64,000 nucleotides of DNA from the NCBI RefSeq assembly GCF_000317575.1, contig NC_019748.1, positions 2,062,001-2,126,000 of the forward strand. Reading direction: 5' to 3'. The position numbers and the translations under genes were made by a program. Below are positions 35,582-45,286 of this stretch, in pieces. The notes beneath the pieces were generated by a model. It ran no database searches. It saw nothing but the letters and a program-made list of their open reading frames with translations, and was not told the DNA's origin. This stretch comes from Stanieria cyanosphaera PCC 7437. GTDB lineage: Bacteria > Cyanobacteriota > Cyanobacteriia > Cyanobacteriales > Xenococcaceae. Within the stretch, counting starts at the first letter, position 1; every line of letters starts with the position of its first letter.

Positions 35582-36430
35582 ATGATGAATAAAGAAACAA
35601 GAACAACAATGGGAAATTCTAATGTTTATCAGCGAGCCGTTGGTGTTTTTACTAGAAGAGAAGATGTCGAAAACGCCTTACGCACTCTAAAAGAAAGCGG
35701 ATTTAATATGGATGATGTCTCGCTGCTAGCACGAAATCTGGAAGGGATTGAAGGAGCAGACGAAGTTAGTGAAGGCAATGAAGCTGCTGAAGGTGCAGGT
35801 ATTGGTGCAACTACGGGGACTGTTTTAGGTGGTATTGGTGGATTCTTAGTCGGAGCAGGGGTTTTAGCTATTCCTGGTGTTGGTCCAGTCCTTGCTGCTG
35901 GAGTAGGAATTTCAGAAATTGCAGCTACCTTAGCTGGTGCAGGTATTGGCGCAGCAACTGGTGGTATTATTGGTGCTTTAGTGGGATTAGGTATTCCTGA
36001 AGATAGAGCTAGAGTATATCAAGACCGAATTAAAGCTGGTGACTATTTACTCATGGTGACTGGTACTGAAGATCAAGTCAGAAGAGCAGCTTCGATTTTG
36101 CGCGATCGCCATATTCAGGAGTTTGATATTTATGATGCTCCCGATTTGTACAAATCAAGAAACCAAAATGTTTCGCCTACTTCTAGTGGAACAATGGTAA
36201 GTGGAGAAGAATTTATTGGTGAATCTCGTCAGCCAGTATCGAGACAAAATTTGACTAACAAACAAGTCGTTGCTGAACCTAATCAAGCAGTATCAAGACA
36301 AAATATAACTAAAAAACCAGTTGTAACCGAACCGAGTCAATCAGTATCGAGAAGGGATGCAACTGAAACCATAGATATCAATAATGATGGCGAAGCAGAA
36401 GTTATTATTGTGGATAAAGTCGATAAATAA
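35582..36430 (+). CDS. general stress protein with glycine-zipper membrane region
   Basis: The N-terminus (QRAVGVFTRREDVENALRTLKESGFNMDDVSLLAR) matches the general-stress-protein 17M/YflT-like domain. It is followed by a Gly/Ala-rich hydrophobic block (about residues 72-140: GTVLGGIGGFLVGAGVLAIP, GAGIGAATGGIIGALVGLGIP) that would insert in membrane. A second alpha/beta part then has GDYLLMVTGTEDQVRRAASILRDRHI. The hydrophilic C-terminus carries three imperfect repeats of a VSRQNxTxKxVVxEPxQ unit (about 218-262). AAGGAG lies just upstream of the ATG. It follows the OB-like protein and is closed by a terminator. Confidence 0.8.
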   Translation: MMNKETRTTMGNSNVYQRAVGVFTRREDVENALRTLKESGFNMDDVSLLARNLEGIEGADEVSEGNEAAEGAGIGATTGTVLGGIGGFLVGAGVLAIPGVGPVLAAGVGISEIAATLAGAGIGAATGGIIGALVGLGIPEDRARVYQDRIKAGDYLLMVTGTEDQVRRAASILRDRHIQEFDIYDAPDLYKSRNQNVSPTSSGTMVSGEEFIGESRQPVSRQNLTNKQVVAEPNQAVSRQNITKKPVVTEPSQSVSRRDATETIDINNDGEAEVIIVDKVDK

Positions 36431-36471
36431 GACGAAGTTGACCCAAGTTATTAATTAATAGTAGTCGGGAA

Positions 36472-36511
36472 AAAGCCCACTCCTCATCCCAAAGCGGAAG
36501 GGGTGGGTTTA
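36472..36511 (+). terminator. hairpin terminator after the stress protein gene
   Basis: AAGCCCACTCCT pairs with AGGGGTGGGTTT (one or two mismatches) around a loop of about 13 nt, followed by AAAATTTATAAAG on the + strand rather than a pure T-tract. It starts 42 nt after the stop codon. Confidence 0.65.
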
Positions 36512-36794
36512 AAATTTATAAAGATTAAATTGATAGTTATTTTCATTTAATCACCTTACATTTTCTAAATAGAAACTAAAGCTATAGCTTGTCTGAAATA
36601 CTTTAATAAGACAAACTTGATTTTTTACTTTTACCTTCCAAAGCGATCAAGTTTGTCCCCATCGATTTAAAAATCCCTAAAGCTTAATCTATTATTAATT
36701 TTTTATTAAATATAATTAATACTTCTTTTTATATATTTTGAAGAAGATTGTTAAAAAATAATTTTGATTGTCAACAATAAGCTGCTCGTAATTT
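36512..36794. other. AT-rich spacer before the phosphatase gene
   Basis: No ORF. Probably carries the promoter of the exported phosphatase gene. Confidence 0.4.
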
Positions 36795-38588
36795 TTGATA
36801 GCTGTCACTATTAATCATGAAAAAAAAAGTTTAATCTGGTTAAACTTAACTATATTATTAGTATTTTTAACAATTACAGTTATGACTAACTCCCCCAAAG
36901 CATCAACTGTAGAGCAAAACTCATCAATTTCTTTGTTAAGCGATCCTTTTTTACAGCTACCTACTAGCAATTCTGTCAGAGTAGTTTGGTTTACAGACTT
37001 TCCAGGTGAAGAACATCAAGTAGTTTATGGTAACCAATTAGAGTCTACAGTTACCGCAGATACAACTAAACTGAGTCGGGTGCGAGAAGATGAAGATTCT
37101 CAACTAGCTCAAACTTATTTAAAACCTACCACCAGAGATATTTGGCGACATGAAGCTATTGTTACTAATCTAACTGCTAATCAAAGGCTTCCTTATCAAG
37201 TCATCAGTGTTAGGCAAGGAGAAGAAATCAAAAGTAAAGTTTTTACTCTTGCTGCTGCACCTCAATCGGGGACACCATTAAAAATTTTACTTACTTCCGA
37301 TCATCAACTAATGCCCATGACTGCTGCTAATTTACAAAAAGTAGTAGAAACGATTGGTCGAGTCGATGCAGTTTTTTTTCCAGGAGATTTAGTTAATATA
37401 CCAGACCGTGCTTCCGAATGGTTTGATGACAAGCGAGGTGGTGCATTTTTTCCCTGTTTGCAAGGACGAGCTAATTACCAACTAGAATACAACGGAACTA
37501 AAACAATCTATCGTGGTGGTGAAATAATTCAACACGCTCCTTTATTTACTGCGATCGGTAATCATGAAGTTATGGGAAGATATTCTCATACTCAATCTCT
37601 TAAACAACAGTTTGGTGATGCTGTTCCTAGGTTTGTTGCCGAAAAATCTTATCAACAATTAGTTCAACAAATTAATCCGAAACAAGATCCACAAGTACAC
37701 ACTGCATGGATCAAAGCCAATTCTTTCAACACTGATACCTACGAAGAAATTTTTACTCTTCCGCAAAGCATCAATGGTGGTAAAAAGTATTATGCCGTGA
37801 CTTTTGGTGATATTCGTTTAGTTGTATTATACATTACTAATATATGGCGATCGCCTGAACTTAATCCAGAAGTTAAAGGAAGATATCAAGAAAGAGAAGC
37901 AGATTTAAACCTACCAGAACAATGGGGTTACGGACAGCACATTTTTGAACCAATTACGCCAAATAGTACACAATATCAATGGTTAAAACAAGAATTACAA
38001 AGCGAAGCTTTTCAACAAGCAAAATATAAAATTGTCATGTTTCATCATCCTCCCCATACTCTTGGTGGTAATATTGTTCCTCCTTATACCAATCCTATTG
38101 CTCGTATAGAACAAACTGAAACTGGTGAGATTAAATTTATCCGTTACGAATATCCTCCAGAACAAGACTATATTATTCGGGATGTTATTCCTTTATTAAA
38201 ATCAGCCAAAGTACAATTAGTTTTCTATGGTCATTCTCATCTTTGGAATCGTTTTGTTAGTTCTACAGGAATCAATTTTTTAGAATCGTCTAATGTTGGT
38301 AATAGTTACGGAGCGCATTTAGGAGATAATAAACGACTAGTACCCAAAGATAATCCTAATCTTGTCTATGCTGAAACAGGCGACCCTAATGGCCTAGAAC
38401 CAATTACACCAACCTTAGCACCACTCCAAGACGAACAAGGAAACAACTTATCTTATCTTGCCAGTAATGAAATTACTAGTTTCAGCATTCTTGATACCAA
38501 AACAGGTATAATTAGTAGTTATCGCTACGATACTCGTCAGCCTAACTCCAAAGTAATCAAATTTGATCAGTTCGCACTAACGAAATAA
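36795..38588 (+). CDS. exported metallophosphoesterase (purple acid phosphatase-like)
   Basis: This exported two-metal phosphoesterase has a signal anchor (LIWLNLTILLVFLTITVM) and a fibronectin-like N-terminal domain (DPFLQLPTSNSVRVVWFTDFPGEEHQVVYG). The calcineurin-type motifs follow in order: LLTSDHQ, FFPGDLVN, TAIGNHEVMG, VMFHHPPH and LVFYGHSHLWNR. The annotated start is TTG. An ATG at 36817 lies one base out of frame because a run of nine A follows it; ten A would give MKKKSLIWLNL, a textbook signal peptide. The catalytic part is complete. It likely hydrolyses external phosphate esters or nucleotides; the substrate is not defined. Confidence 0.82.
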   Translation: MIAVTINHEKKSLIWLNLTILLVFLTITVMTNSPKASTVEQNSSISLLSDPFLQLPTSNSVRVVWFTDFPGEEHQVVYGNQLESTVTADTTKLSRVREDEDSQLAQTYLKPTTRDIWRHEAIVTNLTANQRLPYQVISVRQGEEIKSKVFTLAAAPQSGTPLKILLTSDHQLMPMTAANLQKVVETIGRVDAVFFPGDLVNIPDRASEWFDDKRGGAFFPCLQGRANYQLEYNGTKTIYRGGEIIQHAPLFTAIGNHEVMGRYSHTQSLKQQFGDAVPRFVAEKSYQQLVQQINPKQDPQVHTAWIKANSFNTDTYEEIFTLPQSINGGKKYYAVTFGDIRLVVLYITNIWRSPELNPEVKGRYQEREADLNLPEQWGYGQHIFEPITPNSTQYQWLKQELQSEAFQQAKYKIVMFHHPPHTLGGNIVPPYTNPIARIEQTETGEIKFIRYEYPPEQDYIIRDVIPLLKSAKVQLVFYGHSHLWNRFVSSTGINFLESSNVGNSYGAHLGDNKRLVPKDNPNLVYAETGDPNGLEPITPTLAPLQDEQGNNLSYLASNEITSFSILDTKTGIISSYRYDTRQPNSKVIKFDQFALTK

Positions 38589-38738
38589 CTATTAAATTAA
38601 ATCCTAAACTTTAGTAGTCATTTTGTTAATTACTTGTTTTAGAGATATTTAAACAACAATCACTCTAAGCTGTTACACATTTAAGTTATTGATTAAGAAA
38701 AGACAGAAGACAGAAGCTTTAAAAGAATATATTGAATT

Positions 38739-39683
38739 TTAATTAATAAATAATAATCCAATACCTGCCACCGCAACTAAAACTCCTAAAATTGCCCTGA
38801 GACTGACTTTTTCTCCTAGTGCAAGAGCTATTGGTAAAATAAATAGTGGACTGGTGGATAGAAGGGTTTGAGCGATTCCTGTTGAAGTAAATTTGAGTGA
38901 GATTTGTTGTAACCAAATACCTAAATAAGTACTGGCAAAGGAAGCCAAAATAATTGTACCGACTAAAGAGGCAAAGGTTTTAGTTGAAAAGAAAGAACGA
39001 AAAGGCATAGCAGCAGACACTCTTTGTTTAATGACTGATTTGATTTGATTAACAGCAGTAAATAGAAGTAACAAAGATACAATAACAGTACCTGCTACTA
39101 ATCTCAGTAAAGTACTCCAAAGAGGACTAATATTAGAATCTATTAAAGCAAAACGCGATAATACAGCCCCAATTGCTTGAGCAAGAGCAGCTAGTAAACC
39201 CCAAATAATGCCTATTTTTAAATTGTGTGAGTTATTGGCAACAGGATTTCTTTCACTAATTACCCAAGCAACACCGAGTAAGGTAAGAAAAATACCACAC
39301 CACGCAATCGTATTTAGTTGTTCGCCAATAAATATTAAAGCAAACCCTGCCGACATTGGCGGTGCTAAAGTTTCTAATAAAAGGGTGCGTCTTGCGCCTA
39401 AATGATTAATTGCTGCAAAATAGGCTGTATCTCCCAATCCAATACCAATTAAGCCACTAACCAACAGAAGAGTGGTAGGAAAAACGGGAAAATTTGGAAT
39501 TGCTTCTGTTTGCCAAACTAAAGTAATTAAAATAAATGCGATCGCGATTATGCCTTTGATAAAATTTAGTAGTAGAGGAGGAATTTTTTGTCCGACTAAA
39601 CCATAAACTACAGAAGCAACTGCCCATAAACAAGCAGCCGTCAGCGCAGCTATCTCTCCTGGAAAATCAGTTAACAGGTTCAC
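38739..39683 (-). CDS. EamA/DMT family transporter
   Basis: The product is a drug/metabolite transporter-type membrane protein with ten helices in two EamA repeats (GEIAALTAACLWAVASVVYGLVG first; IGIIWGLLAALAQAIGAVLSRFAL second). Both repeats end with a Gly-rich helix (NTIAWCGIFLTLLGVAWVIS and SLRAILGVLVAVAGIGLLFIN). Such proteins export amino acids, nucleotides or small metabolites. The start is GTG; a TTG lies one codon earlier. No partner gene is near, so the substrate is open. Confidence 0.85.
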   Translation of the reverse strand: MNLLTDFPGEIAALTAACLWAVASVVYGLVGQKIPPLLLNFIKGIIAIAFILITLVWQTEAIPNFPVFPTTLLLVSGLIGIGLGDTAYFAAINHLGARRTLLLETLAPPMSAGFALIFIGEQLNTIAWCGIFLTLLGVAWVISERNPVANNSHNLKIGIIWGLLAALAQAIGAVLSRFALIDSNISPLWSTLLRLVAGTVIVSLLLLFTAVNQIKSVIKQRVSAAMPFRSFFSTKTFASLVGTIILASFASTYLGIWLQQISLKFTSTGIAQTLLSTSPLFILPIALALGEKVSLRAILGVLVAVAGIGLLFIN

Positions 39684-39751
39684 CAAATAATTAGGTTAAT
39701 TAATAAACTTATATTATTAAATTAGTATAGTTAGTCTTTAAATAAGCAAAC

Positions 39752-40507
39752 TCAAATTTTCAACTTTGCAATCATTTCAGCACGAGCAGAAACATTGAGC
39801 TTCTGAAACATTCGCTTTAGTATTTGTTTCACGGCATCACGACTGATATTCAACTTCAAAGCAATTTCTCGATTGCTGCAACCTTGAGCAACTAATTCAG
39901 CAACGTCTAATTCTCGTAATGTCAGACAATTGATTAAAGATGGAGCGATGACAAGACGAAAAGTTGCTAGACGAACAGATAAATGCTGACATAGAGAACT
40001 CAATCGAATTAGATCGTAGTCGTTAAAAGCAGGAAGATTTTTTCCCCGCATAAAATAAATTCCACCTATTAACCGACCGACCCCGATTAGAGGTGCAACC
40101 ATACCATGTTCAATCTCAAAAATGCGAAACACCTCCTGATAGAGCTTGCTGTTGTGCCAATCTTTCAATGACTGTACTGATAAATTATGTATCGGAATTT
40201 GTTGCTCGATCATCTTTTGGCTTAGTAAATCTACACTTCGCCCAACTGCTTGATAGCGATCGCAAAACGTCTCTGGCAATCCCCATAAGTCTGACTCAAT
40301 TACTTGAAAATGATTATCTAGCAAATCAAATCCCCAAGCGGTTGCTTCTATTAACCCACCTGCATACTCCATAAAGCAAGAACGTACCTGTGCTTCATTG
40401 GATGCTGTTGCAATTTTTTCAATTAGAGGAGCAAATTTCATCAATTTGTACCCAGTTGGGGACTTGGCTATTTGGTTGCAAGTTTCTATTTTATAAGACA
40501 AACTCAT
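39752..40507 (-). CDS. LuxR-family transcription regulator
   Basis: The C-terminus is a LuxR/GerE helix-turn-helix (LTLRELDVAELVAQGCSNREIALKLNISRDAVKQILKRMFQKLNV, last ~55 residues). The N-terminal ~180 residues look like a GAF/autoinducer-binding-like sensor (DLLDNHFQVIESDLWGLPETF, HGMVAPLIGVGRLIGGIYFMRGKNLPAFNDYDLIRLSSLCQHLSVRL). There is no receiver domain, so it is not a classic response regulator. I use the ATG at 40507; a TTG two codons earlier also opens the frame. It is divergent from a MAPEG gene with only 14 nt between the two ATGs. Confidence 0.88.
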   Translation of the reverse strand: MSLSYKIETCNQIAKSPTGYKLMKFAPLIEKIATASNEAQVRSCFMEYAGGLIEATAWGFDLLDNHFQVIESDLWGLPETFCDRYQAVGRSVDLLSQKMIEQQIPIHNLSVQSLKDWHNSKLYQEVFRIFEIEHGMVAPLIGVGRLIGGIYFMRGKNLPAFNDYDLIRLSSLCQHLSVRLATFRLVIAPSLINCLTLRELDVAELVAQGCSNREIALKLNISRDAVKQILKRMFQKLNVSARAEMIAKLKI

Positions 40508-40521
40508 AGTCAAAAATTTTT

Positions 40522-41022
40522 ATGTTTATCCCCATTTCAACACTTTTCATCGGACTCAATGGTTTCATTGCCCTTATCCTTTCTTTCATTGTTGTCGTGG
40601 AGCGCGCTAGAACTCGCATTTGGCATGGAGAGAGTAAAGCAGAAGTCGTAAATCAGCCAAATTACCTTGAAAATCCCAATCAATGGGCAGTTTTTGTCGA
40701 AAGCTATACTCAAAAATTTTTGCTCACTAAAACTGCTGATGATGGTATTCTTCAGCGTAAAATACGTGCCTATGGAAATTTCACAGAATACGTACCGTTA
40801 GGACTGCTGTTTGTTCTCACTTTAGAATTGATGCATTCTTCGCCTTATCTGCTTTGGTTGATTGGAAGCGCGCTAACTATAGGAAGAGTTGCCCATGCGT
40901 GGGGCTTGATTGCAACTTATGGTCCTTCTCCTCGCCGTGCCATCGGATTTTGTCTAACTTCGTTTGTTTATGCTGTCGGTGCTGTTGCTTGTGTTTACTA
41001 TGGAATTACTAAACTTTTGTAG
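40522..41022 (+). CDS. MAPEG family membrane protein
   Basis: MAPEG proteins are four-helix membrane enzymes related to microsomal glutathione S-transferase. The 166-residue product has four hydrophobic helices and the family pattern RKIRAYGNFTEYVPLGLLFVLTLEL, IGSALTIGRVAHAWGL and PSPRRAIGFCLTSFVY. The prokaryotic members are often YecN-like and of unknown substrate. A stretch of about 40 residues after the first helix (HGESKAEVVNQPNYLENPNQWAVFVESYTQ) is longer than usual. It is divergent from the LuxR gene, which is the natural candidate for its regulator. Confidence 0.83.
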   Translation: MFIPISTLFIGLNGFIALILSFIVVVERARTRIWHGESKAEVVNQPNYLENPNQWAVFVESYTQKFLLTKTADDGILQRKIRAYGNFTEYVPLGLLFVLTLELMHSSPYLLWLIGSALTIGRVAHAWGLIATYGPSPRRAIGFCLTSFVYAVGAVACVYYGITKLL

Positions 41023-41164
41023 TATTATAGTATTAAAGCAGAATCACTAGGACATCTTGTCTATCTAGATACAAAAATCTTAAAACAGATCGAAATTACT
41101 GAAAATAGTAACTGATTGCGATAAAGTCAGTAAAAGCAGCTATTGGCAGTAAGTAAGTTATCTT

Positions 41165-43780
41165 ATGGCATCTGAAAAGACAACACCAGTTACCGACTAT
41201 CTCAACCTTGACAAAGAAAAACTTTCCCCAATGTATCGTCATTATGTCGAGGTGAAAGAACAATATCCTAATGCTTTGTTGTTATATCGGGTGGGCGATT
41301 TCTTTGAATGCTTTTTTCAAGATGCTGTGATTATTTCCCGTGAATTGGAATTAGTGCAAACCAGTAAGGATGCGGGTAAAGAAATTGGTAGAGTAGCGAT
41401 GACGGGAGTGCCTCATCATGCTCTAGAACGCTACAGTACTATGTTGGTAGAAAAAGGTTATGCTGTGGCAATTTGCGATCAAGTAGAAGATGCTGCTACG
41501 GCTGCTGCGGAAAAAAGAATTGTTAAAAGAGAAGTTCAAAAGTTACTTACTCCTGGTACTTTAACCGATGATGCGATGCTTAATGCTCGTCGTAATAATT
41601 ATCTAGCTGCGATCGCTATTGCGGGAGATCATTGGGGTTTAGCCTATGCAGACATCTCTACAGGAGATTTTTTAACTACTCAATCAAGCGATTTATCTGC
41701 CTTGACTTTAGAATTGTTGCGTCTTCAACCTGCTGAGGTTTTGATTCCTACCAATGCCCCTGATTTTAATACCATCTTACGTCCAGGAGAGAAATCTGAG
41801 TATTTAGCCGATTGTTTACCAGAATGTTTTTGTTATTCATTGCGATCGCAAAAACCTTTTACTTTAGTAGAAGCAACCCAACGACTTAAAGAGACTTTTA
41901 ACCTAACTTCTTTAGAAGGAATTGGTTGCGCTCATTTTCCTTTAGCAGTGAGGGCAGCAGGAGGGTTATTAGAATATGTGGAGGAAACCCAAAAAGCCTA
42001 TCAAGTTCCGCTACAACTTTTACGTACTTATAGTTTGGCAGATTATTTGATTTTAGATCACCAAAGTCGACGCAATTTGGAAATTACTCAAACTGTTAGG
42101 GATGGTACGTTTTACGGTTCTCTTTTGTGGGCATTAGATGCTACTGCTACGGCGATGGGTGGTAGGGCATTAAGACGCTGGTTATTAGAACCTCTACTTA
42201 ATATTAATGGTATTAAAGCCAGACAAGATACGATTGAGGAACTGACAGTTAATACTTCTCTACGGCAAGATTTACGGGAAATGCTCCGCAAAATCTACGA
42301 TTTGGAGAGATTAACAGGAAGAGTAGGGGCAGGAAGCGCGAATGCTAAAGAATTACTTGCTTTAGCGGAATCTTTGGTAAGATTAACCGATCTAGCTACT
42401 ATTGCTAACTATGGTAAATCTCCTTACCTCAAAGCAATTCAAAAAGTTCCTTCAGAATTAGAACAACTAGGTAAAAAAGTAATCGCTCATTTAGTCGAGT
42501 CACCACCACAGCTTGTTACAGAAGGGGGTTTAATTCGGGATGGGATTAACCCACAACTTGATGTAATGAAACAGAGATTAGAAGATGATCGACAATGGTT
42601 GACTAATCTAGAACTAACTGAAAGAGAACGTACAGGAATTGCTAATCTCAAAGTTGGCTACAACAAAACCTTTGGCTATTATCTCAGTTTACCTCGTTCC
42701 AAAGCCGACCAAGCTCCAGATAACTATCTGCGTAAGCAAACTTTAACCAATGAAGAAAGATATATTACTTCCGAACTCAAAGAAAGAGAAACGAGAATCC
42801 TTAGTGCTAGAGAAGATTTAAACAACTTAGAATACGAAGTTTTTAGTCAATTAAGAGCCGAAGTTGCTGAAAAAGCCCAAGAAATCCGCCAAATTGCCAA
42901 AGCGATCGCTGCGGTAGATGTCTTAGCAGGATTAGCTGAAATAGCAGTTTATCAAAATTATTGTCGTCCTGAAATTATCGAAGGAAGAGAAATTTATATC
43001 GTTGATGGTAGACATCCCGTAGTAGAAAAGTCCCTAGGTAATGGTTTCTTTGTACCCAATTCTGCCCACCTAGGAGATACAGAAGCAAATCACCCCGATT
43101 TAATTATCCTAACGGGTCCTAACGCCAGTGGCAAAAGCTGTTATCTCAGACAAGTAGGTTTGATTCAATTAATAGCTCAGATTGGTAGTTTCGTACCTGC
43201 CACAGAAGCAAGACTAGCAATATGCGATCGCATTTTTACCCGAGTTGGTGCAGTAGACGATTTAGCAACGGGGCAATCTACCTTTATGGTAGAAATGAAT
43301 GAAACTGCTAATATCCTCAACCATGCTACACCCAAATCCTTAGTTTTATTAGATGAAATTGGTAGAGGTACAGCTACCTTTGACGGACTTTCAATTGCTT
43401 GGGCAGTAGCCGAATATTTAGCCACAGAAATTCAATCGCGAACTATTTTTGCTACTCATTATCACGAATTAAATGAGCTTGAATCGATTTTAACTAACGT
43501 GGCAAACTATCAAGTCACCGTTAAAGAAATGCCCGACAAGATTATCTTTTTACATCAAGTTCATCCAGGTGGTGCAGATAAATCCTATGGTATTGAAGCA
43601 GGTAGATTAGCAGGTTTACCTCCTTCAGTAATTAGCAGAGCAAAGCAAGTCATGGGACAGATTGAAAAACATAGTAAAATTGCCCTAGGGTTACGCCAAG
43701 GGATTAAACAAATGTCTCCCCTGGGAATTAATCGCAATCAGTCTAAATCCTTTGAGCAGTTAGATATTTTTGAAGAATAA
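41165..43780 (+). CDS. mutS: DNA mismatch repair protein MutS
   Basis: MutS recognises base mismatches and small loops. The 871-residue product is full length, with the mismatch-binding F-x-E motif in [12 protein letters not shown] near residue 41-50 and the connector and clamp domains. The ATPase domain has Walker [16 protein letters not shown], the [19 protein letters not shown] Walker B/D-loop and [11 protein letters not shown]. The helix-turn-helix [21 protein letters not shown] follows, and the C-terminus [10 protein letters not shown] resembles the beta-clamp or dimer tail. An SDR-like gene follows after 20 nt and may be co-transcribed, although no functional link is obvious. Confidence 0.96.
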   Translation: MASEKTTPVTDYLNLDKEKLSPMYRHYVEVKEQYPNALLLYRVGDFFECFFQDAVIISRELELVQTSKDAGKEIGRVAMTGVPHHALERYSTMLVEKGYAVAICDQVEDAATAAAEKRIVKREVQKLLTPGTLTDDAMLNARRNNYLAAIAIAGDHWGLAYADISTGDFLTTQSSDLSALTLELLRLQPAEVLIPTNAPDFNTILRPGEKSEYLADCLPECFCYSLRSQKPFTLVEATQRLKETFNLTSLEGIGCAHFPLAVRAAGGLLEYVEETQKAYQVPLQLLRTYSLADYLILDHQSRRNLEITQTVRDGTFYGSLLWALDATATAMGGRALRRWLLEPLLNINGIKARQDTIEELTVNTSLRQDLREMLRKIYDLERLTGRVGAGSANAKELLALAESLVRLTDLATIANYGKSPYLKAIQKVPSELEQLGKKVIAHLVESPPQLVTEGGLIRDGINPQLDVMKQRLEDDRQWLTNLELTERERTGIANLKVGYNKTFGYYLSLPRSKADQAPDNYLRKQTLTNEERYITSELKERETRILSAREDLNNLEYEVFSQLRAEVAEKAQEIRQIAKAIAAVDVLAGLAEIAVYQNYCRPEIIEGREIYIVDGRHPVVEKSLGNGFFVPNSAHLGDTEANHPDLIILTGPNASGKSCYLRQVGLIQLIAQIGSFVPATEARLAICDRIFTRVGAVDDLATGQSTFMVEMNETANILNHATPKSLVLLDEIGRGTATFDGLSIAWAVAEYLATEIQSRTIFATHYHELNELESILTNVANYQVTVKEMPDKIIFLHQVHPGGADKSYGIEAGRLAGLPPSVISRAKQVMGQIEKHSKIALGLRQGIKQMSPLGINRNQSKSFEQLDIFEE

Positions 43781-43800
43781 ACGAGAAAATTAATTGCACG

Positions 43801-44493
43801 ATGAAAAAAAATCTACTAATTGCTGGAGGAAGCAGAGGAATTGGTGGAGCTATTGCCGAGATTTACCATCGAGCCGGTCATAATGTTTATTGTATTTCAA
43901 GGACACAAGCCTCTGCGGGAAAATGGATTAAAGCCGATTTGAGCCAACCAGAAGGAATCCAAAAGATAGCCAATGACTTAAACAACGTCCCTTTAGATGC
44001 ATTATTGTTCCTCGGTGGTGTGTGGGAAAATAACGCATTTACAAGTGAATATGACTTTCTAACCAGTAGTGATTCTGAAACTCGTTTCGTTATTTCAGTG
44101 AATACAATTGCGCCCATAGAGTTAACACGCGCCATTTCTCCTAATCTTCTAATGACAAATAACCCCAAAGCTATATATATCGGTTCATTGTCTGGACTCG
44201 ATCATTTAGCTTCCCATGAAGTTGCCAACACTGCCTCCAAATTTGGGCTTCGAGGTGCGGTACAAGCTCTAATGCTGACTTCCCTTGGGTTAAAAATTTG
44301 TTTTACCGTCATCAATCCCGGAAATGTAGCTACAGAAGAAGTAATAAATGATATCCAAGAAGGGCGTTTTGCGCCACAGCAGCCAATTCCAATAGAAGAC
44401 GTGTATTTTACCATTGATTGGCTCTTGAGCTTATCGCCTCATGTTAGCGTACCAGAGATCAACCTCATTCAAAGAAGAAATGCTCAACATTAA
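43801..44493 (+). CDS. SDR-like protein lacking the catalytic tyrosine
   Basis: The product begins with the nucleotide-binding LLIAGGSRGIGGAIAEIYHRAGHNVYCISR (GxxxGIG, residues 9-16) and contains NTIAPIELTR (in place of NNAG) and IGSLSGL. In classic SDRs the active site is Y-x3-K. Here the aligned segment is NTASK (143-147), so the tyrosine is replaced by Asn while Lys147 is kept. The serine of IGSLSG is kept. It probably binds NAD(P) but may not be an ordinary dehydrogenase. It starts at an ATG, 20 nt after mutS. Confidence 0.8.
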   Translation: MKKNLLIAGGSRGIGGAIAEIYHRAGHNVYCISRTQASAGKWIKADLSQPEGIQKIANDLNNVPLDALLFLGGVWENNAFTSEYDFLTSSDSETRFVISVNTIAPIELTRAISPNLLMTNNPKAIYIGSLSGLDHLASHEVANTASKFGLRGAVQALMLTSLGLKICFTVINPGNVATEEVINDIQEGRFAPQQPIPIEDVYFTIDWLLSLSPHVSVPEINLIQRRNAQH

Positions 44494-44626
44494 GCTCTGT
44501 AGGTTGGCAAGTCAATGCGTTGCGGAGGTTTCTTCCATTGTAGCAAGTGGTTTTTGAAGCATGAAACCCAAAATATTTAACTAGAAAATCGATTTATTGA
44601 GTTAAGTTGCAGATTTTAACCTAAGC

Positions 44627-44658
44627 TTGACTCTCTACCTAACTAGAGAGTTTAAGAT
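44627..44658 (+). promoter_or_regulatory. MerR/CueR-type promoter-operator of the copper genes
   Basis: The region has a -35-like TTGACT (44627-44632), a perfect dyad ACTCTCTA-N6-TAGAGAGT (44630-44651) and a -10-like TAAGAT (44653-44658), with a 20-bp spacer. That overlong spacer with a dyad between the boxes is the hallmark of MerR-family activation, and the layout closely matches the CueR-controlled E. coli copA promoter (TTGACC, dyad, TTTAACCT). It lies 48 nt upstream of the DUF411 gene start. No MerR gene is in the window. Confidence 0.7.
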
Positions 44659-44705
44659 AAAGCTGCTGACAACTATAAAAAGATATTTTTTTAAGGTCTT
44701 TAGTA

Positions 44706-45266
44706 ATGAATAAATTATTTAAAAAATGGTCGCTACTGATACCTGTAACTGCTCTATGTTTAATCGGAGCAATGTCTTTGTCTTCTGAAAAAGCTCTCAG
44801 TAATTCTTCAACAGTTACAGATGATTCTAAAAATATTGCCTACGCCAGTGTTTGGGATCGAGAAACAGAACTAAATTATTCAGGAACATTGAATATGAGT
44901 GTATATCGCAGTCCATCCTGCGGTTGTTGTGGAGAATGGGTAAAACACGCAAAAAAACATGGTTTTAAAATTAAAGATATTAAAACCGATAATATGGAAA
45001 CACTGAAACAAAAATATAATGTGCCTCTAGAGCTAGCATCTTGTCATACAACTATTATTGATGGTTATGTCATGGAAGGACACATCCCCGCAGATGACAT
45101 TAAACGCTTTCTGAAAGAAAAACCCCAATCCGTTGGTTTAACTGTACCTGGAATGCCTTTAGGAACACCAGGAATGGAAGCGGGAGATAAAAAACAACCA
45201 TTTCAAGTATTAGCATTTAACAATCAGGGTGAAATTGAAGTATTCAAAGAATATCAATCTTATTAA
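44706..45266 (+). CDS. exported DUF411 metal-binding protein
   Basis: The product has a signal peptide (LLIPVTALCLIGAMSL) and a DUF411 core: SVYRSPSCGCCGEWVKHAKKHGF with Cys72, Cys74 and Cys75, MKQKYNVP-like (here LKQKYNVPLELASCHTTIIDGYVMEGHIPADDI) with Cys113 and the conserved His, and GVTVPGMP-type ending (LTVPGMPLGTPGMEAG). DUF411 proteins bind metal, often copper, and are usually encoded next to copper efflux or oxidase genes. Here a multicopper oxidase follows after 20 nt and a MerR-type operator precedes. A role in periplasmic copper capture is inferred. Confidence 0.86.
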   Translation: MNKLFKKWSLLIPVTALCLIGAMSLSSEKALSNSSTVTDDSKNIAYASVWDRETELNYSGTLNMSVYRSPSCGCCGEWVKHAKKHGFKIKDIKTDNMETLKQKYNVPLELASCHTTIIDGYVMEGHIPADDIKRFLKEKPQSVGLTVPGMPLGTPGMEAGDKKQPFQVLAFNNQGEIEVFKEYQSY

Positions 45267-45286
45267 TTACCCAATAGCTTTGCAAT

